A stretch of 64,000 nt of DNA, taken from positions 930,001-994,000 of the forward strand of contig NC_089230.1 in the NCBI RefSeq assembly GCF_963924675.1. Reading direction: 5' to 3'. How positions within the stretch are numbered: position 1 is the first letter of the stretch; the number at the start of each line of letters is the position of its first letter. Made by a program: the position numbers and the translations under genes. Origin of the DNA: Phocoena phocoena (Eukaryota; Chordata; Mammalia; Artiodactyla; Phocoenidae). The notes beneath the pieces are model-generated. The model did not search any database, was not told where the DNA came from, and saw only the letters and a program-made list of their open reading frames with translations. Positions 23,246 through 34,213 of the stretch are shown piece by piece.

Positions 23246-23734
23246 GTGAGGGTGTGGCAGGGGCTCCCCCTCCCTCAGGCCCCAGCGGTTCCAGCTCGGG
23301 GTAGCTGTGCCCCTGGAGGTGCCTCTACGGGTCCGAACAGTCAGAGGCTCTGTGTGGGCCCTGCACTCTGCGTGGTCCCCACCCCCGAAGCTGACGGGAG
23401 CTGGGGTGTCACTGCCCACCCACTAGCCCCTCCAAGGCGCCTGCCTAGTGGGTTTCTGCAAACTCCAGGACCACTCTGGAAAAGCAGCTGATTGTTGGGA
23501 GCTGGGAGAGGAAGCCTAGTACATGTTTGTTAACTGAATACAAAGAGGCTTGAAATCATTGGGGGTGGGGCTATGTAAACAGGCCCCACCCTCCTCCAAG
23601 GCTATGGGGGCCTGAGGTCTGCAGGTGGGCCGGGCTGTGGTCACACAGAGCCTAGCACACAATTTTCTTTGCAAAGACCCCCACGTGCTGCACACAGGAA
23701 GCGGTTAGGGCCCCCGGGTGAGTGGGGCTTCCTT

Positions 23735-24240
23735 AGGGCCTGTAACGGGGTGGAGTCCTTTCCTGGGGCCACTGCAGCCAATGACCACAAACCTGGTGGC
23801 TTTAAAAGCAGGACTGCATCTTCTCACGTCCGGAGCCAGGAGTCTGAGGTCAAGGTGTGGCAGGGCTGGGCTCCCCTGGAGCCCCCAGAGGAGGGTCCTT
23901 CCAGCCTCTCCCAGCTTCTGGGCCCTCCAGGTGTCCGTGGCTTGTGGACACACCGCCCCAACCTCTGCTTCTGCCTGCTCCTCTATGCATCTGTCTCAAA
24001 CTCCCCCTGACGCCCTTATAAGGACACGCGTGGTTGTATTTAGGGCCCATCTGGATACTCCAGGGTAAACTCGTCCTTTCAAGACCCTCATATCAAGCGC
24101 ATCTTTTGCATATAAGGTGATATTAACTTTACCATGTAAGGTGATAGCCACTCTTTTGCTATATAAGGTAACATTTACAGGTTCTAGAGGTTAAGACATG
24201 GCATATATCTAGGGGACCACCATTCAGACCACTAAACAAG
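23735..24240 (-). repeat. MLT1-type ERVL-MaLR LTR, reversed, intron 13
   Basis: Reverse MLT1 signature: ACCACAAACCTGGTGGCTTT, GGAGCCAGGAGTCTGAGGTC, GCCCTTATAAGGACACGCG, GTTGTATTTAGGGCCCATCT and the end ACCACCATTCAGACCACTAA. A segment at 24106-24175 carries an internal duplication around TTTTGC(T)ATATAAGGT. Intron 13 (2.4 kb) holds nothing else I recognise. Confidence 0.75.
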
Positions 24241-25611
24241 GTGTACCAAAACGTTTCAGTGACGTTTTATACCTTAGAAGCTTCAGAAATATAAATACTA
24301 CAAACTCACAAAAGACATTACTTGCAAATGTAAATATATTAATCTAGTTAATACTTGTTTGTTCTTGTGAATCTTGAGTAAAGAGAGTTTTAAATTTTAT
24401 CTTTCGCTCTCTTGATTAAAGATGGCAGATGTTGACTGAAACAAAAAGTGAATCTGCTTTGAAATAACAGAGACAAAGTTTGCAGCCTTCACTGTATCTC
24501 CCTGACCACGTTCCCTGACCTAACAAGGTCAGGTGTCAAGCTTGGAAATCCCCGCAGGAAGTGGGTGCTTATTGGATGCGATTATTGATGGAGATTTCCA
24601 CTAGGGACCCAGGATGCCCTGGTACCGTAGCAGGAACAATGGAAGGTGTCCACGAGGCTAAGGACACCCTTTTTTTTTTTCATTTTTGTGGAACTTCAGA
24701 CAGGAATTTAATAACTAAAAAGGTAGCACATCAAACGTTGCACATTATATTTGCATTAAATATAACTTATGGGAACAAACAGATGCAAAAGTAAGACAGT
24801 TCATGGGAAGGCCCCTCACCCCGTCTGAGAGGTTCCCTTACTCATCCCTGCAAAGGTGCTGAATCCCTCCGTCAGGACCTGTGTCCACACCACAGGAATA
24901 TGCTCTCCTCCTTCACGGGCTGGAGTTGAAGCTTGGCTCCAGACATGGCCCTGGGCTGTGCTTCTGATGAGACCCCTGACCCCCTTGAACCCCTGGGGCT
25001 TCTGGGACACCTGTGTTAATGGCATCGAAACACCTTCACGTGGACCCTCTCCTGGTGTTTCCAGCTTCCTCAGGCTGCAGTGTCTGTACAGCTTGGGTTT
25101 GAGTCCTTATATCATTGGACTGAAACAAAATGACTTTTTTCCCCCGTTATGGGAATTCTCCACTTCTTGGGCAGAGCTGAATCGGGGAGATGGTTTGGGG
25201 AGCTGGGCCTCGGTTCCTGAACAGAGACTCTAGGCCACCTGTTGGCTAGTGAGGGCTGAAGGTTTATGACCTTGGCTTTTGGATGGATGCTTGGAATTTG
25301 TGGGAAGCAGTGGGACGGGAGGCTCCGCCCTGTCCTGTATTTTCATCCTCTCCTGGTTCCTGCAGTCATTCAGCTGCATACAGGAGTCCCGAGCTCAGGA
25401 CACAGGCTTCTTTTGCCTCAGCTCACTGGCGGTGGTGATGTCGGTCCTACAGCAGCACCTGAGGGGAGACGCGGGGCCGCAGCGTCTCCGTCCCGCTCCC
25501 CCGAGGACGGGCGCCTGGCGTGATGTCGCCAGCTCTGCCCTCATCATCTCATCTGAAAGAAGCGGGCTCTTGGGAATGTTTTTGTAACTAGCCTGCTTCC
25601 TCTGCTTGCAG

Positions 25612-25719
25612 GACAACTGCCCCCTCCTGCCTAACTCTGGGCAAGAAGACTTTGACAAGGACGGCATCGGGGACGCCTGTGACGATGACGATGACAACGA
25701 CGGCGTCAGCGATGAGAAG
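25612..25719 (+). CDS. THBS2: THBS2 exon 14: type 3 calcium repeats
   Basis: Residues 717-752: [20 protein letters not shown] and [16 protein letters not shown]. Shows the DNCP, DxDxDGxGDxC and DDDNDG motifs that bind strings of calcium ions. 108 bp, phase 0-0. Confidence 0.98.
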
Positions 25720-26492
25720 GTGGGTCCGCACCACCTGGGCACCTGCCCTCCGGTTGAGGAGTGGGGGAGCACAGTGGTCTGCACCCAGGGGTCCCTGTGA
25801 ACTGCCGGGTTTAGCGCTCCTGGGCTAGTAACGGAAAGTCACCGACAAGGGACGTCTGTCCTTTGCACAAGCACACGAGGCAGCCCGAGCATGGAGCCGC
25901 CTGGGGTGCTCTGCCAGAAGTGCTTTCAGTGGTTTAGTTTACCTTTAGTTGCATGAAAGGGACTTATCCCCCCTGCTTCTGGGGCAGGTGCCAGCGACGG
26001 GGGCTGCCTGGGATGAGCGATATTGCCACTCCCTGCCTTTAGGGCAGAATTTAGATGTGACCATTTCCCGAGAGAAGTGTTGCAAACGTTAAGTGCTCTG
26101 ACATGTTAGTCCGTAATTCAGCAGCAGCAGAGACAGAGGCTAACTTCTTATTCACAGGTTTACTGCGTCTGGCTTCCACTGATCCATTAACTCATTCATT
26201 CGTTCATTCCCTTGACGTTTATGTTTCTATCCTCACCATGAAATATGTGCTAGATCACCTTTACTATAGAAAATATCGAACTTTTTCATAGGGACAGATG
26301 CATAAATAATTATCAAATGATTTGATATCAAGAAAGTGTCAGCAATGGCTACCTTTGCCAAGATACTTTATCGCTACCTTGATCATCTTGATCTACTTTG
26401 AATACATAGCCTGTAAGTGCTAAGCCATTTTATAAGCAATTCAACAAATACCCCACCCTACTTCTCAAATTCTCCCCTCACTTTCTCTCCAG

Positions 26493-26652
26493 GACAACTG
26501 CCAACTCGTCTTCAACCCACGGCAGTTTGACTACGACAAAGACGAGGTTGGGGACCGCTGTGACAACTGCCCCTACGTGCACAACCTGGCGCAGATCGAC
26601 ACGGACAGCAACGGGGAGGGCGACGCCTGCTCCGTGGACATCGATGGGGATG
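26493..26652 (+). CDS. THBS2: THBS2 exon 15: type 3 calcium repeats
   Basis: Residues 753-805: [20 protein letters not shown], then [23 protein letters not shown] and SVDIDGDG boundary. The usual HNPAQ motif reads HNLAQ here. Donor is G|GTCAGT, a slightly unusual but valid GT donor. Phase 1 out. Confidence 0.97.
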
Positions 26653-28134
26653 GTCAGTCCCGCGCGTCCTCCTGACGGGCTTCAGGGCTCACGGTCGGCG
26701 GTGGTCCCAGGCTCCGTGCTTTATTCTGTTACTGCATACGCCCAGCTTCACCTGTGCACTGACATGAGACAACACGATCCATGGCGCTTTGCTCATAGGG
26801 TCCCAGCCTCATTCGGCCCCTTGTCCCTGTGGGTTCCTGGAAGGGGTTGCCAGCCTCAGGACGCTGGCCTCGGGTCGCCGGCCTAGTTTCCCCCTTTGGA
26901 AAACTACGCGTTTGGCATCTTCCTTTCCTGGCCCTGAGCTCTTGTCCCATGTCCTTGTGGCTAGTCCTGGTGTCTTCTCCCAGGTCCACGTCCGTTCACA
27001 GCCCCAGGAACCCAGTACCCTGTCCTGACCCAACCGTGCTTCTGAGAAAGGCCTGAGGACAGCTTTGTTCCCTCCTATTTCCCTCCATGCTGTATTTCTA
27101 GCCATTCATTGAATCATTCATTGCAAAGCCTCCCCGAGGGGTTCCAGGTATCCCCGGACTTCAGAAACATGCGACACCACCCGGCTATTTAACCCTAGAT
27201 GCCAGTGCCGCGGGCACGAGCTCCACACCTCACGGCACAGCCTTGCCCTGGGTGTCTGACACTCAGGAAGCAGCTCGGACAGACTCACACCCACTCCCTC
27301 TGACTCTACCCTCCCACCCCCACCTGCGTTTGTCTTCTGGCTATTTTCTTGGTGTAACTTGGCATCACACTGACCAGCTTCCACGGGCGCCAAGACAGCG
27401 TCCGGCCGTGCCGCTTTCTACGGCTTTCCAGCAGCCGGGCATCTCCTCTGATCCTCCGTCTGTGAGGTCTGACCCCCTGCATATCTCGGGGTCCTTTCTC
27501 ACTGCCTCGCCCCCTGCCTCCCCCCATCTGCCAGGACCTCCCCCTCTGCCAGGATAAGACAGCCGCCTAGCCTGGCTCAAGCTTTCCTGCTGACTCACTG
27601 ATTTGTGAGGTTTTGCTTTGCCCTTCGAGCCTGATTACTGTTAACTCAGTTTTCATAACCCCAAAGTTGATGAAATTCATTATCTCTTTTCAGATTTCTG
27701 GGTATAAGGCACTATAGCTAACCCCCCTGTCAGTCTCTGCCATTGTTATTTTCCCGCTAACGTAGGGAACAGATGAGGCAGTGAGGCCCCGGAAGCTGAT
27801 CAGGTCCTAGGAGCGCGATGCCCATTTTCTGAATGGATGTTGGGGCAAACAGTCCGCGTGAGGACTCCGATATTTACGCTGTGATGACTCCCTCATCAGC
27901 CCTCCATGTGCATTGTCATCCAGAAACCTCCAAGAGTTGGTTCTGCTTCAAACTAAGGGAATTTTAAATTTAATGGGAAGTCTGCCATAAATCTAATAAT
28001 CTTTACGTCTTATGATTTCTTAGATCATGTTTTTATTAAACAAAAGTTTGGCCGTACGTTGCTTACTGCAATAGGAGAAGCAACGTGCCTTTTCTAAACT
28101 CCGTATGCTTCTGTCTTCCCCCTGAATCCTACAG

Positions 28135-28253
28135 ATGTCTTCAATGAGCGAGACAACTGTCCCTACGTCTACAACACTGACCAGAGGGACACCGACGGGG
28201 ACGGCGTGGGCGATCACTGCGACAACTGCCCCCTGGTGCACAACCCGGACCAG
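28135..28253 (+). CDS. THBS2: THBS2 exon 16: type 3 calcium repeats
   Basis: Residues 806-845: [20 protein letters not shown], then [20 protein letters not shown]. Canonical paired N-type and C-type calcium motifs. Acceptor CTACAG, donor CAG|GTAATT, phase 1 in and 0 out. Confidence 0.98.
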
Positions 28254-28849
28254 GTAATTGACCGGCGATTGATCAGGTGTGGCTAAGAGCAGCGGGGGCG
28301 GAGGAGCTCCTCAGTCACAGAACGTGCGCGGCTTTGCAGCTTTCCATCCACCCGTCAGGACGCGACAGCACAGGCTTTTCGATCACTGTAATTGAAAACA
28401 TTGAACTCAGGTCTGAGCGTGACTCGTATCTCCGTGGCCACTGGCCAGATGAGTGGGTGCCTTTGTCCCACTGTCTGAAAGGAGAGTCTTCATCTAATTA
28501 TCTCCGTATTTCCCTGACGCAAACATAGGAACTGGCTGCCTTTCCAGATTTGCCTCTGGAAGACACGGTGAGAACATAACATACGGATGTAGTTCCTAGA
28601 ACGCGTTGCAGCCGATGTTGTCAGAAAGGACTTGATTCTGTTGCAACTCATTCTTTCCAGTCTTCCTTAAAGAAAGTGAATCCCCGCAGGGAGGTGGGTT
28701 AGGAGGGAGAGAGGCCGTTTCCTCTCTGCGGTCACAGCTCACGTTGGGGGTGAGGTGGTACAGGCCACGCGCCCTCGGTGACTTTCGGCCTGGCATCTGC
28801 TTCACTGGATGGATGCTCACTGCTGCTGTCCCCGAACTCTGTCCTCCAG

Positions 28850-29084
28850 ACCGACGTAGACAACGACCTCGTGGGTGACCAGTGTGACAACAACGAGGAC
28901 ATTGACGAGGACGGACACCAAAACAACCAGGACAACTGCCCCTACATCTCCAACGCCAACCAGGCCGACCACGACCACGACGGCAAGGGGGACGCCTGTG
29001 ACTCGGACGACGACAACGACGGCGTCCCAGACGACAGGGACAACTGCCGGCTGGTGGCCAACTCCGACCAGGAGGACTCAGACG
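28850..29084 (+). CDS. THBS2: THBS2 exon 17: type 3 calcium repeats
   Basis: Residues 846-923: [60 protein letters not shown] and [23 protein letters not shown] differs from the RLVFNPDQ of human TSP-2 but keeps the calcium-ligand aspartates. Phase 1 out. Confidence 0.97.
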
Positions 29085-29747
29085 GTAGGTCCTGTGACAG
29101 CCGCCCCGCAGGGGCAGAGAGGTTGCGGGAGCGCGAAATGCCGGGAGAAAGGAGTATGTAGCCCGACTGCTGACGTGAGTAAGTGGTCCATGAGCACAGG
29201 ATCCGGAGGGGGCAGGAGTCTCAGGTAGCGTGGCTGGCAGGTGCACAGCTGGGCTCAGTGGTGGCTTGGTGGTCCTCTGGCATCTGCTGGAGCCTGTGGG
29301 TGCAATCCCGGCTGACCCGGGTGCTGCCTGGGGGATACACATCCACCGTGGATGAGATGGGGTGTGGGGTGTTTGAGCCCACACGACCCAGAGGCACGTG
29401 GAGACTCACTGACTGAAGGGCAGCTCCAAGGACCACCCCCACCCCCATCCCAAGAGCAGCACAGAGCTCATTCTTGACAAGAGGACAGATGGCTTCAGTC
29501 CCCACAGTGGGGCATGGGGGCGCTTGCTGGCTACCGAGCAGGCTTTTACCAGGAGGGAGGTTGGGACGGAGGCAAGGCTGGCGTGCTCAGGGGTGTCTTA
29601 GGGGTTTTGGAAGCTCCTTTTTGCGTGAGTGTGTGCCTGTCATCCAGTACGTGGATGTGTGTTACTGAACAGAACTGAAGGATAGTTTGAAGGATGTGAT
29701 GGAAATTCGGTTGAACTTGGTATCTTTTTCTCCTCCTAAAGCAGTAG

Positions 29748-29773
29748 GCACTGCAATGGCCTAATTGCAGTGC
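29748..29773. repeat. Perfect 10-bp inverted repeat, intron 17
   Basis: GCACTGCAAT (29748-29757), spacer GGCCTA, ATTGCAGTGC (29764-29773). Arms are exact reverse complements. Might be the core of a decayed palindromic DNA transposon; none recognised. Confidence 0.85.
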
Positions 29774-30379
29774 TAAGTGGTCATCTGGATCATCACTATA
29801 ACCATGAACTGCATGGCCGTGAAGCTTTCAGCAGGCATCTCTCTGTGCCAGGCTGGTCCACGGCCCCATGGCCACATCCCCACCTCATTAGAAAATTTGA
29901 CAAGATGCTTCCAAAAAACAGAAGTCCACATCTCCCTAGGGAAATCATTTTTCATGGAGTTCTGCTTTCAGTGCCAAACAGATTACAGGCAGGGGTGATT
30001 TAGGTAATAGTAGAGGTTCTGAAAACTATCAGAGAAAAAAGCTGGAAATTCAGCTTGACTTCACTTGGCAGCGTTCAGGTTTGGTACCCCCAGTTTCAAG
30101 TTCAGAAGGGAGTGAGAAGTGACTCTCCAGGAACTGGATTATGGCGTGCTTTGCTGCAGGGCTTACCACAGCAACGTTTTGAAAAGAGCATCCAGACTCC
30201 TCACAGCGTTGGGGTGAAATGTCAGAGATTACAGGCACTGGTCCAGGAGAGCAGGTCCAGGTCCTGCCAAGCACCTAACCTTGAATTTTCAGAAAATCAT
30301 GTGCGAAGTTTTCTCAGACACAGAGAGGCGGACAGCAAACCCTTACTTTGTGTGTTTCTCTGCTTGCCCTTGGTGACAG

Positions 30380-30607
30380 GCGATGGGCGTGGTGATGCCT
30401 GCAAAGACGACTTTGACAACGACAACATCCCTGATATTGATGACGTGTGTCCTGAGAACCACGCCATCAGTGAGACGGACTTCCGGAACTTCCAGATGGT
30501 CCACCTGGACCCCAAGGGCACCACTCAGATCGATCCCAACTGGGTCATTCGCCATCAAGGCAAAGAGCTGGTGCAGACGGCCAACTCCGACCCTGGCATC
30601 GCTGTTG
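30380..30607 (+). CDS. THBS2: THBS2 exon 18: RGD motif, end of type 3 repeats, start of C-terminal domain
   Basis: Residues 924-999. [20 protein letters not shown] places the integrin-binding RGD at 927-929, inside the last calcium repeat, where its exposure is calcium-dependent in the family. [33 protein letters not shown] and [11 protein letters not shown] open the L-type lectin-like C-terminal domain. Phase 1-1. Confidence 0.98.
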
Positions 30608-31084
30608 GTGAGCCTTAGAATACACACCACCCCTTGCGGTTCCTGCCTGCAAGGTGCCCACGGAGCACATGGGCTACCCTTTAAAACCGAGTGGACAGGA
30701 GCAGTGGATCTTTCTGGTAGCCCCCAGCCTCCCTTGGTTTGTAAAACCATCTGCCTAAATATTTTTGACGGGAGAAATTGGGGAAGCACTTGTTTGCCTC
30801 TCCAAATTCTCCGCGATTTAATATTCAGCAAGCCATTTCATTTTATGGACTTGATCTGTAAATTATTACCTAGGGTGGTGAAGCTCTGCCATAACTCTGT
30901 AAGTGGGATCTAAAAAGATTAAATTCCACAAGTGTTGTTAATTCCACAGGAGTAGACCTTGAGTTAGATGGAAGAGGAGAGCCTCTTTCCACCTGCGTCC
31001 AGTGGTCCCAGGGCTCATCCAGTAATTTCCTAAAAGGCTGTTTCTGACCTGGTTTTGTGACCAAATGTTCCCTTTGGCCCCCAG

Positions 31085-31356
31085 GTTTCGATGAGTTTGG
31101 GTCAGTCGACTTCAGCGGCACATTCTACGTCAACACGGACCGGGATGACGACTATGCTGGCTTCGTCTTTGGCTACCAGTCCAGCAGCCGCTTCTACGTG
31201 GTGATGTGGAAGCAGGTCACTCAGACGTACTGGGAAGACCAGCCCACCCGGGCATACGGCTACTCAGGGGTGTCCCTCAAAGTGGTGAACTCCACCACGG
31301 GGACAGGCGAGCACCTGAGGAATGCCCTGTGGCACACGGGGAACACAGAGGGACAG
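31085..31356 (+). CDS. THBS2: THBS2 exon 19: C-terminal lectin-like domain
   Basis: Residues 1000-1090: [38 protein letters not shown] (the region containing the [10 protein letters not shown]47-linked peptide), [16 protein letters not shown] and sequon N1068 (NST). Essentially identical to human TSP-2 apart from GNTEGQ for GNTPGQ. Phase 1 in, 0 out. Confidence 0.98.
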
Positions 31357-31549
31357 GTGAGGAGGACGGTCTCTTCTGACCGAGGCCGGCAGCTGCTGTG
31401 AGCTTTCAGGAGAGCAGTACCTGCCCCATTGCAAAAGTACCCCCACCTCGGTTTTTGTTCATTTTACCCCAAGTCACGGTGCTTTGAATAATCTTTTATC
31501 GGGTACCTCGCTTATTAACGATGCCATGCCTGGTGGTTTTATAAACACA

Positions 31550-31725
31550 ATTGGTAATCCTCTTGCACATGAAACATAGGCGTTCTCCCTTATAGAAGAA
31601 GGGAGAGCAGGGTTTCAGGAGTTTAAGTGTTTTGCCCAAGGTCCCACGTTGAGGAAGTAGAGAATCTGTGACTCGGCCCAAGTGCCTGTGCTCTTTGCAC
31701 TGAACTACATTGTTCCCTATCAGTG
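31550..31725 (+). repeat. MIR-like remnant, intron 19
   Basis: GTTTAAGTGTTTTGCCCAAG, GTCCCACGTTGAGGAAGTAG and the following CTGTGACTCGGCCCAAGTGC match the MIR tail (TAACTTGCCCAAGGTCACAC type). Confidence 0.6.
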
Positions 31726-31898
31726 GATTTTGCTCATGCTAGAGATTTATAATATGAAATATGTCAGAGGTAGATGTGGCAGCAGGGGCCATAGGGATTA
31801 CTTAGCAGAGTACTGTTTTTATCTCCCCTCCTTGTGCCGTAAAACTGTGGTTAAGACTCAGGGTGCCAATTATACTCACAAGTGATGTTTTTCCTCAG

Positions 31899-31996
31899 GT
31901 TCGCACGTTATGGCATGACCCCAAAAATATTGGCTGGAAGGACTACACTGCCTACAGGTGGCATCTGACCCACAGACCTAAGACAGGTTACATAAG
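31899..31996 (+). CDS. THBS2: THBS2 exon 20: C-terminal lectin-like domain
   Basis: Residues 1091-1122 plus two bases of the next codon: [20 protein letters not shown], then [12 protein letters not shown]. Acceptor CTCAG, donor AG|GTAGGT, phase 2, splitting the Arg codon. Confidence 0.98.
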
Positions 31997-32757
31997 GTAG
32001 GTGAGAGGGTAGCTCAGTAGCGGCTGTATTTCTACCAAGTAATTTTCACATTCCAAGAACATCTTTCCACTGGATGGCAAGTTAGAACATTAACAGGTAA
32101 ATAAGCCAAAGTGGATTCTAACTTGTATGCTGTTCCCTGGATTCTTCCACTTTAAGTGCCTTCTCTTTTCTGTCCAGCATCTTCTTCACATTTTTTTAAA
32201 AAGCAAAAACAAAACTGTTGAAGCATGAGCCGGTCTGATTCTTCACCAGGAGTGTGTGCGTGTCCTCAGTGACAACAAGCACATCTTAGAAGGGGAGGTG
32301 CAGGCTGGTGCCAGGGGTGTGCTCTTTCTGTGGAGTGTCCCTGTTTATTCACTCCACTCCTACCAGGGAAGCTTTAGCGCATCTGTACGTGTAGGGTGGA
32401 GCCTGGTCCTTGCTATCGCACAGCTCACAGTTTGTGGGGCGGAAGCTGGTGAGCTCGTGGTTTTAGCGCAGTGTGAAGGCCAGGAGCTTGCTGACACGGG
32501 GGAGGCTTAGAGTTAGGGTCAGGCAGAGGGAGGGGCCTCCTGACTCCACTAAACTCTTCCTGGCTCCTGAAGGTGGAGACAACTTGGATGCTTGGGTGGG
32601 TGATTGTCGGTGAGTCACAGGGAAGAGGGAGGGCTCTGGGGTGGTGCTGTGTTACTCTTGGCCAGCCTCGTGAGGAGAAGACTGACCTCCTGCCCTCTGG
32701 TGAATGTGCTTCAAAGAGCTGACATTCTCTCTCTTTCTCCTTTTTCCCTGTTTTCAG

Positions 32758-32897
32758 AGTCTTAGTGCATGAAGGAAAACAGGTCATGGCGGACTCAGGA
32801 CCTATCTATGACCAAACCTACGCCGGTGGGCGGCTGGGTCTGTTTGTCTTCTCTCAAGAAATGGTCTACTTCTCGGACCTGAAATATGAATGCAGAG
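32758..32897 (+). CDS. THBS2: THBS2 exon 21: C-terminal lectin-like domain
   Basis: Residues 1123-1169: [40 protein letters not shown], then DLKYECR. This includes the second CD47-linked VVM-like peptide neighbourhood of the family and the conserved final cysteine. Phase 1 out. Confidence 0.98.
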
Positions 32898-33230
32898 GTG
32901 GGTGTGAGAACATTATTCACTGCGGCCGTGAGTGGTACGGGGATGGAGGAGAAGGAACACATCCTTTACTTTTCCTCTTACAACAGCTGCACATCAGGGA
33001 AATAAGCTGGCGGCCTGCCAGGCAGATGTCTTGTTTTGGTCAGCTTGAGTTGGTTTTGTCTGTCAGTTTGTTTGTTTTAAATTCAATGTGAATGTCTTTG
33101 GTAGGACAAACACTTTAAAGTTATTCATAGGCTCTACTTGTCCCACTCTACTCTATCCCATAGCTTTTTATATTTTCTACACCTTCTGGGCTCTTAATGG
33201 CATTTTAGATTGCTATCTTTCCTAGAATAA

Positions 33231-33266
33231 AAGAAAGAAAGGAAGGAAGGAAAGAAGGAAGGAAGG
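33231..33266 (+). repeat. (GAAA/GGAA)n microsatellite, intron 21
   Basis: Purine-only AAGAAAGAAAGGAAGGAAGG-type tract within the last intron. Simple tandem repeat. Confidence 0.9.
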
Positions 33267-33505
33267 GTGGGGGGAAGGTTCTCTTTAGCTATCACTCTAG
33301 GAGCATATTTGAATCAAAATATTATAGATCTGGAAGGGAACTTGGCTTCTATGTGGTCTAAGCCTGTGTCTTCATGTAGATATGAAAATATCCCTATTCT
33401 ACAGATAAGGTAAGTAAGGATCAGAGATACTTCTCAAAAATCACACAACAAGAATGTTGATTTGTCTTCTTGATTCTGGTAAAGTGTTCTTTTCCCTATC
33501 CTTCG

Positions 33506-33666
33506 TTCCATCCATCCACCCATCCATCCATCCATCCATCCATTCATCCTTCCATCCATCCTTCCATCCATTTATCCACCTATCCATCCATCCATCCATC
33601 CTTCCATTTATCCATCCATCCATCCACCATCCATCCATTCATTCAACCATTCACACATCCATCCAT
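33506..33666 (+). repeat. (CATC)n microsatellite, last intron of THBS2
   Basis: About 160 bases of CATC/CCAT tetranucleotide repeat with T interruptions, ending about 122 bases before the exon 22 acceptor. Both reading directions give long low-complexity open frames (Ser-Ile-His-Pro or Trp-Met-Asp-Gly), which are artefacts of the repeat. Confidence 0.95.
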
Positions 33667-33788
33667 ATTGTGGAAACCTTTTTTTTTTTTAAAATAGAAA
33701 TAGTGATTTTTAGGTTGTAGTTAAACAAAATAAAGCAAAACAAAGTGCATGGTCCAATCTCCCAAATTCTGTTCACTGTGTTTTGCAG

Positions 33789-33796
33789 ATGTCTGA
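33789..33796 (+). CDS. THBS2: THBS2 exon 22, coding part: last two residues and stop
   Basis: The TTTTGCAG acceptor gives G|AT GTC TGA. The protein therefore ends ...ECRDV, where human TSP-2 ends ECRDI. The exon continues as the long 3' UTR. Confidence 0.95.
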
Positions 33797-34173
33797 ACAA
33801 GATTTGCTGTATTTCCAGCAAAGTACTGTAGACGCCGTTACCCAGACACCTCAGTCCATCCCAGTGTTCCCAGCTTCTCTCTAGCAGACCTCCTGTCCTT
33901 GACCCCAACCTTGAGCGGTTCTTCACCTTCTATCATCAACCCAAGCCCACGTGCCTTCAGAGGATGAATATTAATGGAAACAAATGATGAATGAACATCA
34001 ACCCACTACAGGAAAAGCAGTTTGATGACCCATGAGACTTTATGTGGAGTGAAAATCGAGCATGGTATTACATTGTTTTCTCTTGTGTGTTTAAAAAGAA
34101 TGACGTTTACATACGAAATGTAAGTACTTATTTTATTTATGTGTATATGGAGCTGAAGGGAATATTGTGTATA

Positions 34174-34213
34174 AGCAATTATCATAAATTAAGCATTTAT
34201 GCTTAATATTGCT
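34174..34213 (+). other. Bulged perfect hairpin in THBS2 3' UTR
   Basis: The outer stem AGCAAT (34174-34179) pairs with ATTGCT (34208-34213). An 8-base bulge lies on the 5' side only. The inner stem ATTAAGCAT (34188-34196) pairs with ATGCTTAAT (34199-34207) around a TT loop. All 15 pairs are Watson-Crick. Whether it folds or functions is not known. Confidence 0.7.

Noticed and set aside
28596..29384. 262-codon minus-strand open frame
   Set aside because: It is opposite the aspartate-rich calcium repeats of exon 17, which read as Cys/Arg/Ser-rich sequence in reverse.
33441..33720. Frames giving repeated His-Pro-Ser-Ile or Trp-Met-Asp-Gly proteins
   Set aside because: They are translations of the CATC microsatellite in intron 21.
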